Source: Silene noctiflora
Lineage: Eukaryota; Streptophyta; Magnoliopsida; Caryophyllales; Caryophyllaceae
NCBI GenBank assembly: GCA_009801015.1
Contig: VHZZ01000409.1
Coordinates: 1-20,280 of the forward strand
Direction: 5' to 3'
Length of the DNA: 20,280 nucleotides
Each line of letters opens with the position of its first letter. Positions within the stretch are counted from its first letter, which is position 1. This document shows positions 7,573 to 18,037 of this stretch, piece after piece. The notes below the pieces were generated by a model, which was not told the origin of the DNA, searched no databases, and saw nothing but the letters and a program-made list of their open reading frames with translations. Both the position numbers and the translations under genes were made by a program.

Positions 7573-10500
7573 ATGAGCGAATCAAAGGTGGCGGAGATGT
7601 CGTTACCATCTCTACTTGAACAAGGTTCCAAGATTCATCAATTAGCCTCTGATTCCTCCATTGATCAGGTTAATTACAATTTCATCGTTTTTGAAGTTAC
7701 CATTTTTAATTGGATCTTTCTTTTTTGTGATTCATAGTTCATTTCGTAAGACTAATTATTGTTATTTTGATGTTACTTGATGATAAATCAGGAGAGTATT
7801 AGAAAAGGATGTCAATTGTTGCAACAATGCGACGATAGGATCGCAAAATTAGGGTTGTTCTCCTCAAATGAAACTAAAGATGATATTAGCACTGCTAATC
7901 TCAAGTATCTTCTGGTAAATTTGTTTCTTCTCTATTTCGTTCGTTTATTTAATTTTGCAGATGTTGGTTAGCTTAACTTATTCGTTTAATTGTCTCGAAT
8001 TCGATGGTCTTTTGTGTCGTTAATTTATCATTTTACTTGAATTAGTGGTTTTGTTCTGATAGCGAAAATATTGTAACTTTGCCCTGAGAAACATGATCAA
8101 ATGCCTTCATTGCCATGCCTATTAGTTTAGTTTAGCTGGTAAAATCTAATGTCATAACTAGACGTAAAACTCATCGAATAGACGGATACAGATCTGAATT
8201 CTAACAGCAGCTGGTGTAGCTAAAAAATGGGTCTCATTTGTGTTGCTTTGATATTTTGGGCCTTTCGGCTACTTTTCTAGCTTGTTAGTGGGCAACTATG
8301 TCTGGATGACGTTAGGGATTACAAAAGGGTGAAATTTTGTGTTGATAAGCAGGACTGATATGAGCTATGTTACTCAGTGTCGGACATGGGTGCGTACCCA
8401 AGTGTCAGACTCGTCTATTTTATGAAAAAAAAAAATGTGAAATTTGTGGTCTAAAATTTAGTGTCGGAGTGTCATACCAATGTCCAAGTGGGAAGCATCA
8501 GACCCAGGTACGCGAGCTTCCAAGCTCGTATGAAGTGTCGAAGTAACATAGAATATGAGTTTCTATCTTTTTGGTCTTTTTAGCCGGTTGAAAGGTGAGA
8601 CTAGACTTATCTTTTTTTTTTGTGTTTACACTTTGCGGCTTATTGGGATCCATTAAACATCACTTGTTAGTTGTTTCCCGAGTTTGTAGAGATCTAGATT
8701 TAGAATTATAGAGTACTACTTAAATACGGTCTGTTTGCCACATATATTGTTCCCATTTGACCGGATCGTATATTTGAGATCTAGTTGTAATATTTGACCC
8801 CTTGATTTAGATAGCACAGTATATTACCATTCTCGTCCCACTAGAGTATATTAACTTAAGTATTTAACTATGGATATTGTGATATGTTCACTTTTTTCTT
8901 TACTAGACTAGATATAGAAAGGGGCTAACCGCTAACTGTTTTGAGATGGGATTAAAAGGAAATGAGGACCATATAAATGGGATAGGAAATCTTCTTTATA
9001 TTGTTATCGGAGTTACAAGTATATCATTGATGTAAAGCTACGTTTGAGGTAGATTGAGCATGTGGATGTTGGAAGATCTGCTGCTAGTTTGCCGCAGTGA
9101 AGTCTTTTAGTTTTCTTTTTAAGTTGATGGGAGTATGGGACATTGGTGAGCTGCATGAGCTCATTGTTGTTGCGATCAGTTGTAATGTTCCCTAATTGAG
9201 GCGATGTGGGTCTAATTGCCACAAGATTTCATTGCTATTATGTTGCCATGGGTTATCTAAATCAAAATTGCTTGTGACTTGTGTGTCTTCATGACTTCAT
9301 TGGTGCTAGAGTTTTAGGAACTCCTTACTCTCTCTCTCTCTCTCTCTCTCTTGGATGTAAGAGTGCTAGTATGCTACACTGTAGGAAATCACCTCAGGAC
9401 TCAAGACTTTTTGGGTAGTTTCCTCATCTATGCTTTGCTTCCTTGGATGTGCAAGATCTACTAGTTGTTAGCTATAAACATGCACTGTCTATCTTCTAAA
9501 TCAGATAGCTGGCAGTTGATATCGTCCAATGTATTATAGGCCTGATATACTACACTGTTTTGTGCACATGCTTTATAGTGAATGTGTACATATAATATTG
9601 CACCTTATCATTAGGGAACTTGTATACATAAATGAAATTGCTTTTGATTATGTAGCTAGCTTATTTGTAATCTATTGACAATGATGTCTTATTCTCTGAT
9701 GATTATTTTAAGGTTCCGTATTATTTGGGTGAGCTAACTGAAAAGCTTCAAGAGGAAGATAGATTACAAATTTTAAAGACTTCACAAGCTAAATTGAAGG
9801 TACTCAATTACCCATAAAGTTGATCATGGGTCTTCTCTCCTTTTTAAAAAAACTTGTGTAATAGTTCTCTGTTTAGGAATTTGTTTCATTTTGTGAAACT
9901 ATGGAGCTTGTTCCTGAAGAGGAAGTGGAATTTTCTGCTCAAGGCGCTTCTAATAATTTTGCTGATAAAAGGGCGAGAAAGGTTAGTGTGTGTCGTGCTA
10001 TGGAATTTATTCACTTGAAAACATTGTACTTGACTTCAGATTTGACATTTTGGTTTGTGCTTATGCATAAATCTCGGTGATATGGGAATTTATAATTTAT
10101 CTTTAACTTGATAGATTGCAAGGTTTAAACGTCAAAGAGCTGCAGAATCAAAACTTTCGGAGATTAAAGAGCGCAGAGAACGGCGTGGGCGTTCAACAAG
10201 AGCCGCAGCATTATCTACTCCAGTTGAGGCAGGAGAGGAAGACATGTTTGATGACGATGGGGACGAAGAAAGAGAGGTTAGTTTGTTAATATTTTTAAAT
10301 TAAAAATCCTGCAAGATGCTGTAGAAACATGCTCCACCTCGTAGGGAGCCAACCAAGGAGAGGTGAACAAGACACGTGGACTTGGAGTCTTGGGTAGTAT
10401 AGTGCACTATAGGCAATTAAGTTTTAGACATGAATGGTAACTTGGTAAGTGGTTGAATATGTTATGAAGCTCTAGCATGTAGGATCTCTACTGTTTTTTT

Positions 10501-12833
10501 CATGTGTTTAATGTTAATCCCATCAAGGGCGGTTGAATGATATAGAGCTTACAATAAATTTTGAGCATTTATACAACCTATTGAAACAGAGGAACTACTA
10601 CTCCTTTTTAGTACTCTGTTGCTGTGCGGCTTGTGCTTCCCTTCTTTTTAGCATTTTAGGAACAAGATAGCGCATGCAGCCATGGCTGTTGATTCCCTTA
10701 TATTCATCTTTATGTGGTTGGTGCAGGCGTGGCTTACAACTATCTCATTGGCAATCTGTAAGGTATTTCCTTTGACTTCAAACATGGATCTGCTTGCCCC
10801 TAGCTCTATTTACTTTTTTTTTTTGTAACGCATTATGTTAAACTGATGTTTGTCTACTGTGTTCAGGCCTTGGATTTACTTGAAATGCTGAAGAAAGAGG
10901 AGGAGATGCTTTCTGCAGTGAAAGAGAGACAGTTACAGGTACTGTTTACTGGGTGGGACCAAGTGCTGTCGTGTGTTCTGTGTAGCCTGCTGTAGTAATT
11001 CTTGATACAGATGATAGACACGTCCCTTATCAGCTGCTCTGAGTTGAGTTAGAGCCTTAATAGAGGTTTTTGACTTGATGGAATTTTATAGATAGCCTAT
11101 GCAGGTTTTGTTGTGATGTAATACTAGTCTGAAACCGACCCACTTTTCTGTACAATGCTGATGTAGATGCTATGATGGTACAAGTCGTGTGTTAGATAGT
11201 CTTATGTGTGAGACTAACCCAATTACCTATATATTTGGTCTTAGACCTGGCGAACATGTCATTCATATCGGATTCGGATTGGGTGAATTTGGGTGCGGGT
11301 ATATTCGTGTCGCCTCAATTCAGGTATGGGTCATATTCGAGTAGACTTGGCTCATATTGAGTTCAGTTATATTTAAGGTGTGTTATTGTCGAGACCTTTA
11401 GGGGTAAGGTCAGTTTGAGGTCATAAATTAGAGTCGGATCATGTCATTTTGGGTTTCAACTTTCAATCATATTTGGGTTCGTGTGCTCAAGTATTGATCG
11501 AATCATTTTGGTTGGGTTAGTTTTGCTAGGTCTAGTTGGTTTCACCATTTCATACAACTTTTTGTGTTCAGTTAGTCAAACTATTAGGTTGTTGTAACAT
11601 TGATTCTGCCCCTGGTCTGAAATAGACGTTTCTTAAGCTTCTATGGCAAAGTAGTAACAAATGGATATGATTGTACTCGTTAACCCAATCTAACTAAAAT
11701 AATTGCCTCTCTATTCTTTTGCAGGATGGAGGATTCACTCCTTCGATTCTTGATGAGCGTGCTAGGAAGGCAGAAGCTTGGCACCGTAATGCTGCATCTC
11801 GAGCTCAGTACACAAAACCAGCTCAGCCTATAACCTGTGCCACTTTTGCTCAAGATGTTCTTGAAGGGAGGGCAAAAGTTTCCCAGGCCCATGATCACAA
11901 ACATCAGCCTCTTTTATTTGGGCCCGCTAGTGTTGTGGGAGGAAATATGACCACTGAAAGAGAGAGAATGGTAGCACAAGTTTTCCAACCTAGCCATAGG
12001 TACGTTCAAATTTGTAAAAGACTATGCACCACCATTTACTGCTTCTGCGGCTGCATGAATATTTTTTTTCCTCTGCAGCTTAATCCTTGTCCTGAACCTC
12101 CCAATTTGCCTCAAGTCTTGTAGTTTTAGGAAGATCTTTACTTTGGCCGTTCCTTTGATCAAATTTCACTTTGTTGACCTTATATTTAAAAACATCTCAC
12201 TTTGGTTACGTGAGGCTCGTATAATTTCTCACTTACGTAAAAGCAAATACATTACAAAAATAACAGTAAACAAAATATTGATTTGATTTTTCAATCTCGC
12301 AAACTTATCGAACCTAATTTATAATGCTTAAAACATTTATGATTTGGATGAATTTTGGTTTATATTACTCTTTAGGACTAGGTCACCAAAGTGGGATACT
12401 GTCATACAACGTAAATTTGAGATCAATTGGCTTAAGCCATGACATTTTTCTATAGTTTTATACAGGAAAAAACTGGTATGTTGGAGAAGTGAACTCTATA
12501 AAGGAATCAATCCTCCCCTTCTCCTGTAATATTAGGGTATCTCAGTTTTTGGCAGGAAAGTTTCTTATGTTTTCTTTCTTTTTTAGGATGCCAACCATGA
12601 GCATAGAGGAAGCTGGGGAGATGGAAATGAAAATGATGAACGAGTGGCAGGAGAGTACTAAGCAGTACATTGAGGAAGCAACTTCCTCTTGGCATAATGA
12701 CGGTCCAAAACTAGGCCCTGGCTCTGAGGATGAAGACGATGATGCGGCAGTGGACAGAGCCAGAGCATTTGATGACTGGAAAGATGAGAACCCTCGTGGT
12801 GCTGGTAACTCAAAGCTCACTCCTTGTGGCTGA
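7573..12833 (+). CDS. TAP46: PP2A regulatory subunit TAP46 (TAP42/alpha4 family), nine exons, complete
   Basis: TAP46 binds catalytic subunits of PP2A-type phosphatases in the cytosol and acts as an effector of TOR kinase, which phosphorylates it. The exons are 7573-7668, 7792-7914, 9713-9799, 9877-9981, 10115-10276, 10727-10762, 10867-10938, 11725-11999 and 12587-12833. Every intron is GT-AG and all phases match, giving 400 residues against about 405 in Arabidopsis. Recognisable blocks are LPSLLEQGSKIHQLA near the N terminus, VPYYLGELTEKL (about 74-85), the basic ADKRARKIARFKRQRAAESKL (about 131-151), LEMLKKEEEML (about 207-217) and the C-terminal HRMPTMSIEEAGEMEMKMMNEWQ. An acidic GSEDEDDD and a DDWKDENPRGAGN tail follow. 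The helical TPR-like N-terminal half and this C-terminal motif are diagnostic of the family. The ATG is the first in the transcript frame, in a good AACAATGAG context. There are no lesions. The exon boundaries are deduced, not experimentally shown. Confidence 0.95.
8365..8551. mobile_element. hAT-like MITE, 187 bp, in TAP46 intron 2
   Basis: The left end reads CTATGTTACTCAGTGTCGGAC. The right end on the opposite strand reads CTATGTTACTTCGACACTTC, with the first 10 bases identical. The flanks are GATATGAG (8357-8364) and AATATGAG (8552-8559), an 8-bp target duplication with one mismatch, which suggests hAT. The inside has GTGTCGGAC/GTGTCGGAG motifs and a short poly-A near 8425. The termini and GTGTCGG content resemble the element at 6943-7323, so the two probably belong to related families. 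Confidence 0.65.
9328..9351 (+). repeat. (CT)12 microsatellite
   Basis: An uninterrupted CT dinucleotide run inside TAP46 intron 2. It is likely length-variable between individuals. Confidence 0.9.
10939..11724 (+). other. TAP46 intron 7, no gene; GGTCAT/GGGT-rich degenerate stretch
   Basis: This 786-base intron has a segment at about 11260-11530 that is rich in loosely repeated GGTCAT, TTGGGT and ATTTGGG motifs, as found in old repetitive DNA. Neither inverted ends nor a target duplication could be identified, so it is not classified. No coding signal is seen. Confidence 0.5.
12155..12426. mobile_element. Inverted-repeat element (possible MITE remnant) in TAP46 intron 8
   Basis: The left arm has TTGATCAAATTT (12155-12166) and later CTCACTTTGGTTACG (12196-12210). 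The right arm on the opposite strand has TTGATCTCAAATTT and then CCCACTTTGGTGACC in the same order and similar spacing. The two arms of about 60 bases thus form an imperfect inverted repeat around about 150 bases of AT-rich sequence. The outer ends are degraded and no target duplication is visible, so the superfamily is open. Confidence 0.35.
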
Positions 12834-13835
12834 TAGCTACAAGGACAGAGCTATATTTGTGCAATACATTAGGACTTTCGCATATGTAGGAGATGATCGA
12901 GTTGCTATTTAACTATTTTCCTATGAGTGATGTAGTGTAGTTCTGCCTTGTTAGCTTTAATCTCTTGTCCTGTGTAGATGGGATTCTGTTCTTTTGTACA
13001 CGATTATATGTGACGTCTGAGCAGATGACGATTGAAGTAAAATTTCTTAAAAATTTTGACAGTTGAGTACAATGTAGGCGTATAAATATTGAACTGCTGA
13101 AGTGAACACTGTATTTTATTTAAGACGGGGCTCGCACTTAAATGATTGTTTGGATATTTGGCTGGAATTAAGAAGTTCTCTAGATTAAGGCTAAGGTTGG
13201 ATCGCCATGAATTATTTTCTGTCAGCAGTGAAAGAGATGGTCTTTAGCTGCTCTTTTACGCAGTCTTCCCTTGTACGGAAAATGTCAACTGGATTTATTG
13301 CATTTTAGTCTGTCGAGCTCTTAGACGGACTTCATTGAAAACAGAAACATATATAGTCAGCATGCAATATCTCAAATCAACCAGTGTTCGCACCGCTCTT
13401 CTTGACATAATTATCATCTTTGAGATTGGTCATACAGCAGAAGATTGTCTCTTTCCTTGGCAAGTATTTAAACTTGGAAATATCGAGATCAGGGTGCCTT
13501 CCAAGCTTGAAAGTAAAGCTCTTAAGGCTTGGACGATGCTATATTGCTGTATGATAACAATATTTTTTGGTGTAAATCGGGGAGTCCATCTTGACAAAAA
13601 TCGAGTAATCCCCTTACCTCGGGTGCTCCACATAGAGGTTTAACTGCTGAGCAGGAAAAATTTGTTCCATTTCCACGGAGAGGGATCTCAAACACCAAAT
13701 ATGTACGTAATGGGGTTATTCCTAAAATGATTCAAGTCTGCTATGCAAAGATTGTAGAAGCCTGTAATTCTTTACTTGCCAGTTTTGAGCAGTGTTTCTG
13801 GAAAGCGGCAACATAATAATGATCGAAACTAGGAC
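12834..13835. other. Interval between TAP46 and the F-box pseudogene, 3' UTRs and no gene
   Basis: About 1 kb between convergent genes. The first 200-300 bases are probably the TAP46 3' UTR (T-rich, no perfect AATAAA near the expected end). Open frames at about 13335-13643 on both strands have no recognisable domain and overlap each other, so I do not call them genes. Nothing else is visible. Confidence 0.5.
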
Positions 13836-15146
13836 TCATTCAGCTCCCTGCCTATTAACCAAGTGCAGTGGAGATACCAAACTCTCCGCATACTTGAAAA
13901 CATTTCTGGTGACAGGAACCGTTAAGAAATGAATTATCATCAGTAGGCTCCGGATCAAGATGCAGCAACACTATGCTTCCATGTTCAAGGTTAAAAAGAT
14001 ATGCCGGTCTTTGTTACCCCCAACATCTGCTGTGCAATCATGAATCTATATACATGGAAAACGAGACATGTCGAAAATCACACAACTCTGTGAATTTACA
14101 TTCCTTTTCCTCGTCTTTCTTATACGACCATATGCTAAAATCACCTTCATCGCTCTGTAGGCATAAATGCAAGCATTCATCCTTAGAAGACATCAATAAT
14201 GTACAATTTGAATAGACAGACTCGAATTCTTCCTTTTCTAAATCAAATCCGATGATGTCCCACCCAGAAGCTTCAACAGCATCATGATCATATAGCCAGT
14301 TTATAGACCAACAGATCAAATTATTAAACCATACACCATGACCCATGAATAATTATATGTCAGAAGCTGTACTTTCGGAATCTAGGTTAATTGTCTTCCA
14401 AGTAAAACCAATCCAGGAAAACACTTTGTATCTTCTTCAAGGGCAAGTCAAATATTCTAACTAACTTGTACTCTTGAGTTGATGAGACACAACCAAATCT
14501 CCATGTCATCCGCCCTATAGCAGGAGACGAGGGACGTGAAATTTTATTTTTTAACATGCTCAAGAGTAGTCGGGTTCCAAATGTAAACTGTCCCATCCCC
14601 TGTGACCAAGCTGACCAACCCGTTGCACGATGCCACCACATGGACACCAGGGTGATCGGAATTAAAGGAAAAGTAGTCATTAATAGGAACGGCTGTCGGC
14701 GTTTTGGTATCAACTGCTAAGTCATCAGGAAATTCGAAATCAAACCCTACGGAACTGTAATCGTCTTCATAGTTTTCATAATCCCACCACTGACCAGGTG
14801 GCCGCTCGAGCCCAACCCAACCAAGACCACCAACACCAACCGCATCAAACGAAAAAAAAAAAAATGTTAAATGGTACAAGCACCACGTCAGCCACACAAA
14901 CACCACCCACCACGTCGACCAAAACCTGGGTTTGGACGCATAGCCACCAGTGGTAAGATTAGCCATTAAGCCCACTTGCCCAATATTCTCCCAGTCACAG
15001 CTCACAAGTGGCCAAGCCCTATATAAGGTCGGCAATCTTTCGCCTGAGCACTCCATTAAAACATTACGGAACTTTTCTACTAAAACCTTACACAACATTA
15101 CTTGACCGAATAATGAAAAGTCATCAGATGTATCTTCCTTGAACAC
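13836..15146 (-). pseudogene. F-box-associated-domain gene, decayed (frameshifts and stops, F-box not seen)
   Basis: Pieces typical of the C-terminal substrate-recognition domain of plant F-box proteins occur in order on the minus strand. VVASCNGLVSL and IWNPTT lie near 14560-14660, and WRFGCVSSTQEYKLVRIF near 14450-14510. GVWFNNLICWSINWL and WDIIGFDLEKEEFE lie at 14220-14340, and FKYAESLVSPLHLVN near 13845-13890. They are split by a frameshift in an A-run at about 14545, stops at 14387 and near 14355, in-frame TGA 14038 and TAA near 14020, and a further shift before the C terminus. No F-box motif (LPxELxxxILxRLPVKSL) precedes them; the sequence upstream of the domain (about 14750-15146) is open but unlike an F-box protein and contains a homopolymer run. 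One or two shifts could be sequencing errors, but the total number argues for a pseudogene. An intact member would be an SCF ubiquitin-ligase adaptor. Confidence 0.72.
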
Positions 15147-15711
15147 ACCTAGGCCAATCTTTCCGGTATAGGGTACTTACTCTAGTACCCATCTGGACTG
15201 TCAAGAGTACAATAAGAAGATCAAACCTGAATCAAGCTACATCCACCATATCATGTAGATGCATTGAGTATATTTTACTCCGCAACATAATAGTAGAGAT
15301 ACACGGAATATAACGGAATTTAACATCCAACAACAATGAGTGAATGACGGAGAATATTGCCAATAACCTGAGTAGACAAATTACATGTGATATATGTTTG
15401 TCCCTACCAAGTCACATTTTCAATAGTCTACTGACAAACTTGATGAAGAAAAAGAACACATTTCTTTATTAATTTCAGAAGTAAAAAAAAAAAAAAAAAA
15501 AATTCCAAGGAATACAATTCTATGGACATGGCCTAGATACTCATCTACATAAGCAACGTCCATAATATGAAAAATAAATAAAACGCCATATGGTACGAAG
15601 TAAAAGGGAGAAAACAGAAGAAAACAACTAGTAACTGGAGGCAAATTGCGAAATTTGCACCTCCGATTCTTATACGACGCAATTGAGATAATAATTTGTC
15701 GATGACAAAAT
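15147..15711 (-). other. 3' UTR and downstream region of the PP2C gene
   Basis: Downstream of the PP2C stop codon (15712-15714) on the minus strand. AATAAA at about 15465-15470, some 245 bases after the stop, is a likely polyadenylation signal. A poly(A) run on the plus strand (about 15483-15502) lies just before it in the transcript. Towards 15147 no gene is recognisable. Confidence 0.5.
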
Positions 15712-17529
15712 TTAATCCGACGATTTCTCACCTGCAGAATGAGCAGGAGAACCCTTCGGTTCACTTTGTAGCTCTGTTCCCATCTCTTGGTCATGTAAAA
15801 CATCAAATTCGACCTGGCCTTGTTCTAGAATAACTCCATGTTGATGCTTCGCTTCTTCACTCTCATCTTGCTGGAGTTCAGTATCTTTGTCATGTTCCGA
15901 CTGAGAGGCGACTAATTTTGCCATGCTATGATTGAACTTCACCACTATACAGGTGATATTATCAGCACTACCCCGATTGAACGCCGTCTCAGTTAATTTT
16001 CTAGCGGCAACCTCAGGTTCTTCCTCTGCTCGGGCAATTGAGACAGCGTCCTAGTAACGGCATAGTAGAGCTTATCAGTGAAAATGACCAAACTTGAACG
16101 TTCAACCAAGTCTACCACAAAAACAACATACCGAGAAAGTGCATGTTTCCACCTGGAAGGCTAGCCACTAATAACCAGTGGCGGTTCCATAAAAATTTCT
16201 AAAGACGGCCGCTTTTTAAAATTTTTGAAGTTTATCAAAATGCAACTTACAAATTTTGGATTTACAATAATATTTGTAAATCTTGTATATTTTAATTTTT
16301 TAGCACGAATGATGGGAAAATTGCACAAAAAACATTAGCTTTGCGGTGACTCGGTGTGGACCCTCAGAGGTTCCACCGTGGGATCGCCAACGAAGCTAAC
16401 CACATGGGTCCAGTGACTCTAAGTAGTCTCTAACCAAAGGTAGATTCATTTTCCGCTCTCCTAAATTCTGCTTCTTTATTTATGGGGTATTATGCCTCAC
16501 TTGTATAATTCAAATTTTCTCCTTGGATCTGATGTGCAATTCACTACAATGACGTTGTCTGTTGGATGACCTAAGAGCTTTTCTTCAAAGCAGTCAATCC
16601 AAATCTCAGATATAGCAGCACCACCAACATCGAACTAGTTCAGAGTTAATGCAGCCTTTAGTTGCAAAACTGGAGCTACGGCAGACCCATCTAACATAGA
16701 AATTCATACAATAAAGGATAATAAAACTGGATAAAGCCAAAAGACCAAATATAGCAACCAAACCAGAGCTTTACGTATTTCGGATAATGAACTTATGAAC
16801 TAAGGTACGAATAACCACTCCTTCACAACTCCCAGACTCTCACTTTCTTTCTCAAAGTTGAATTGAAGATCCTACTGCAGACACAAAAGTAGCGAATACA
16901 CGGAGTATAGTATTGTACCTCATTCGGAACAACATCCCAGAGCCCATCGCTTGCAAGAACAATTACTTCAAGTTCCTCATTGACTTCTTGTTGCTGAAAT
17001 GAATAAGCTAACGTTAAATTAAGTACAAAAGTGAAGAAGCTGTACTAGTTTGTATTATGTTTACAATTTAAAGAAATGGCTTCCTCAAATTTAGAGATGT
17101 GGTGAGTCACTGATAAAAAGAACGTTGATGTCAAAAAGAAGTTTTTTTTTGACGTCATTATGGGACAAAATCTCAATAATAATGCTTAAAAAATTAGGCC
17201 TTCTTACTCTATCCTACAATACAATTAGCAAAAAAAATTCATGGAAGACAAATTTCAAAAACTTCTAACATGCCTTGCTCGTTTTAAAATTTTGAAATAA
17301 TTTTAATCATGAATTCACTTCACTGCTCACCACACAGCTCACACAGCAAAGTTAATGAGTCAATCGACTTAGTCATGATCGGCTTGAAGATAAGACCTAT
17401 CATAATAAAAGAGAGGGAGTAGGATGGGTCACAACACCTGAATTTCAGGTTCTGCTACAACAAATTGCTTCAACATGCGATTACCAAAAGCTCTGGACAT
17501 AGCCAATACACCTCCAACCCTCCAAGTAC
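15712..17529 (-). CDS. Protein phosphatase 2C, last three exons (PP2C76-like), 5' part outside window
   Basis: This is a PPM-family, metal-dependent Ser/Thr phosphatase. The exons in coding order are 17529-17438, 16993-16919 and 16050-15712, all with GT-AG borders and matching phases, for about 168 residues. Visible motifs are [42 protein letters not shown] (metal-binding Asp in SDGLWD) and [14 protein letters not shown] (metal-binding Asp in DN). These are the C-terminal PP2C motifs. After the catalytic domain comes an acidic, Glu/Gln-rich tail of about 75 residues ending EKSSD, like the tail of Arabidopsis PP2C76 (At5g53140). The upstream exons with the DGHGG and GDSR motifs are absent. The first visible exon starts in phase 1 (the codon for the Gly of GTW is split), and the intron before it runs into a MITE and an LTR retrotransposon. 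No lesion is seen in these three exons. Whether the rest of the gene exists beyond 20280 cannot be seen. Confidence 0.88.
16051..16918 (-). other. PP2C intron, with a short palindrome and a possible hAT-type end
   Basis: This 868-base intron has no coding signal. A block beginning CAGTGGCGGTTCCATAAAAA at about 16180 resembles one terminus of hAT-type repeats seen widely in plants, but no partner end was found. At about 16337-16402 there is an imperfect palindrome starting TTAGCTTTGCGGTGACTC and ending GATCGCCAACGAAGCTAA. Confidence 0.4.
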
Positions 17530-17811
17530 CTGAAAAAGGCAAAATTGCATCTTAATAACGAAACTATGACGATCATTAGAGGGTGAATTAATACAAATTG
17601 GACCAAACATGACCTTCCCAACTTTCACGTGTCAAGGCCCTCGAACATTTTAAAAAACAAAATATTTTATCTTTTCTTCTGAACAATAACTAGAAACATC
17701 TAGTTTGAGTCTTGCTGTTATTTACAACTACAAGAATACTCAACTAAGTTGACTAAGAGTTGGAAACCTTGAGAGATTCCTTTAGTCTCACCTAACCAAT
17801 AGTCAAAATAA

Positions 17812-18033
17812 GGCCATGTTGGACTTAATTTCAGTTCAGCTCTATTCAGTTCAGTTCGGTTCAGTTCAGCTTCATTCAATTCAGTTCAGTTCAGTTCAGC
17901 CCTTCTCTTCACAAATTAACTCTTACTTCAGTTCGGTTCGGCTCGGCTCGGCTCCAATAAGTTCAGTTCAGTTCAGTTCAGTTCAGCTTCATAAAGTACA
18001 GTTCAGACAGTTTCAATCCAAAAGAACAGGGCC
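17812..18033. mobile_element. PIF/Harbinger-type MITE of about 222 bp, rich in TTCAG repeats
   Basis: The element is flanked by TAA on both sides (17809-17811 and 18034-18036). The left end is GGCCATGTTGGACTTAATTT. The right end on the opposite strand is GGCCCTGTTCTTTTGGATTG, so the termini match as GGCC(A/C)TGTT..GGA(C/T)T with a small gap. The TAA duplication is typical of PIF/Harbinger. It lies in an intron of the PP2C gene, and the LTR retrotransposon begins four bases after its right end. Confidence 0.6.
17832..18008 (+). repeat. Degenerate TTCAG pentamer array
   Basis: Several runs of (TTCAG)n with variants TTCGG and CTCGG (for example at about 17880-17900, 17930-17955 and 17960-17990), separated by short unique spacers. 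The repeats fill most of the MITE at 17812-18033. Any peptide read through them (Ser-Val-Gln runs) is an artefact. Confidence 0.8.
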
Positions 18034-18037
18034 TAAG

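Larger units (their letters stand above)
7915..9712 (+). other. TAP46 intron 2, with one MITE and a CT microsatellite
   Basis: This 1.8-kb intron is the largest of the gene. It contains the hAT-like MITE at 8365-8551 and a (CT)12 run at about 9328-9351. The rest is T-rich non-coding sequence in which I see no gene or RNA. The small open frames within it have no protein-like features. Confidence 0.7.

Noticed and set aside
11260..11530. GGTCAT/TTGGGT-rich segment as a defined transposon
   Set aside because: No termini or target duplication could be identified; left as degenerate repetitive sequence.
12489..12586. Upstream extension of the last TAP46 exon as an independent start
   Set aside because: The sequence before 12587 is intron 8 ending in TTTTTAG; the family match begins exactly at the acceptor.
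13335..13643. Possible small gene on either strand
   Set aside because: Both strands are open over the same stretch, there is no domain or splice context, and the composition is not protein-like.
16178..16215. hAT-type terminus CAGTGGCGG in the PP2C intron
   Set aside because: Only one end is visible and no 8-bp duplication could be paired, so it is mentioned in the intron entry but not called as an element.
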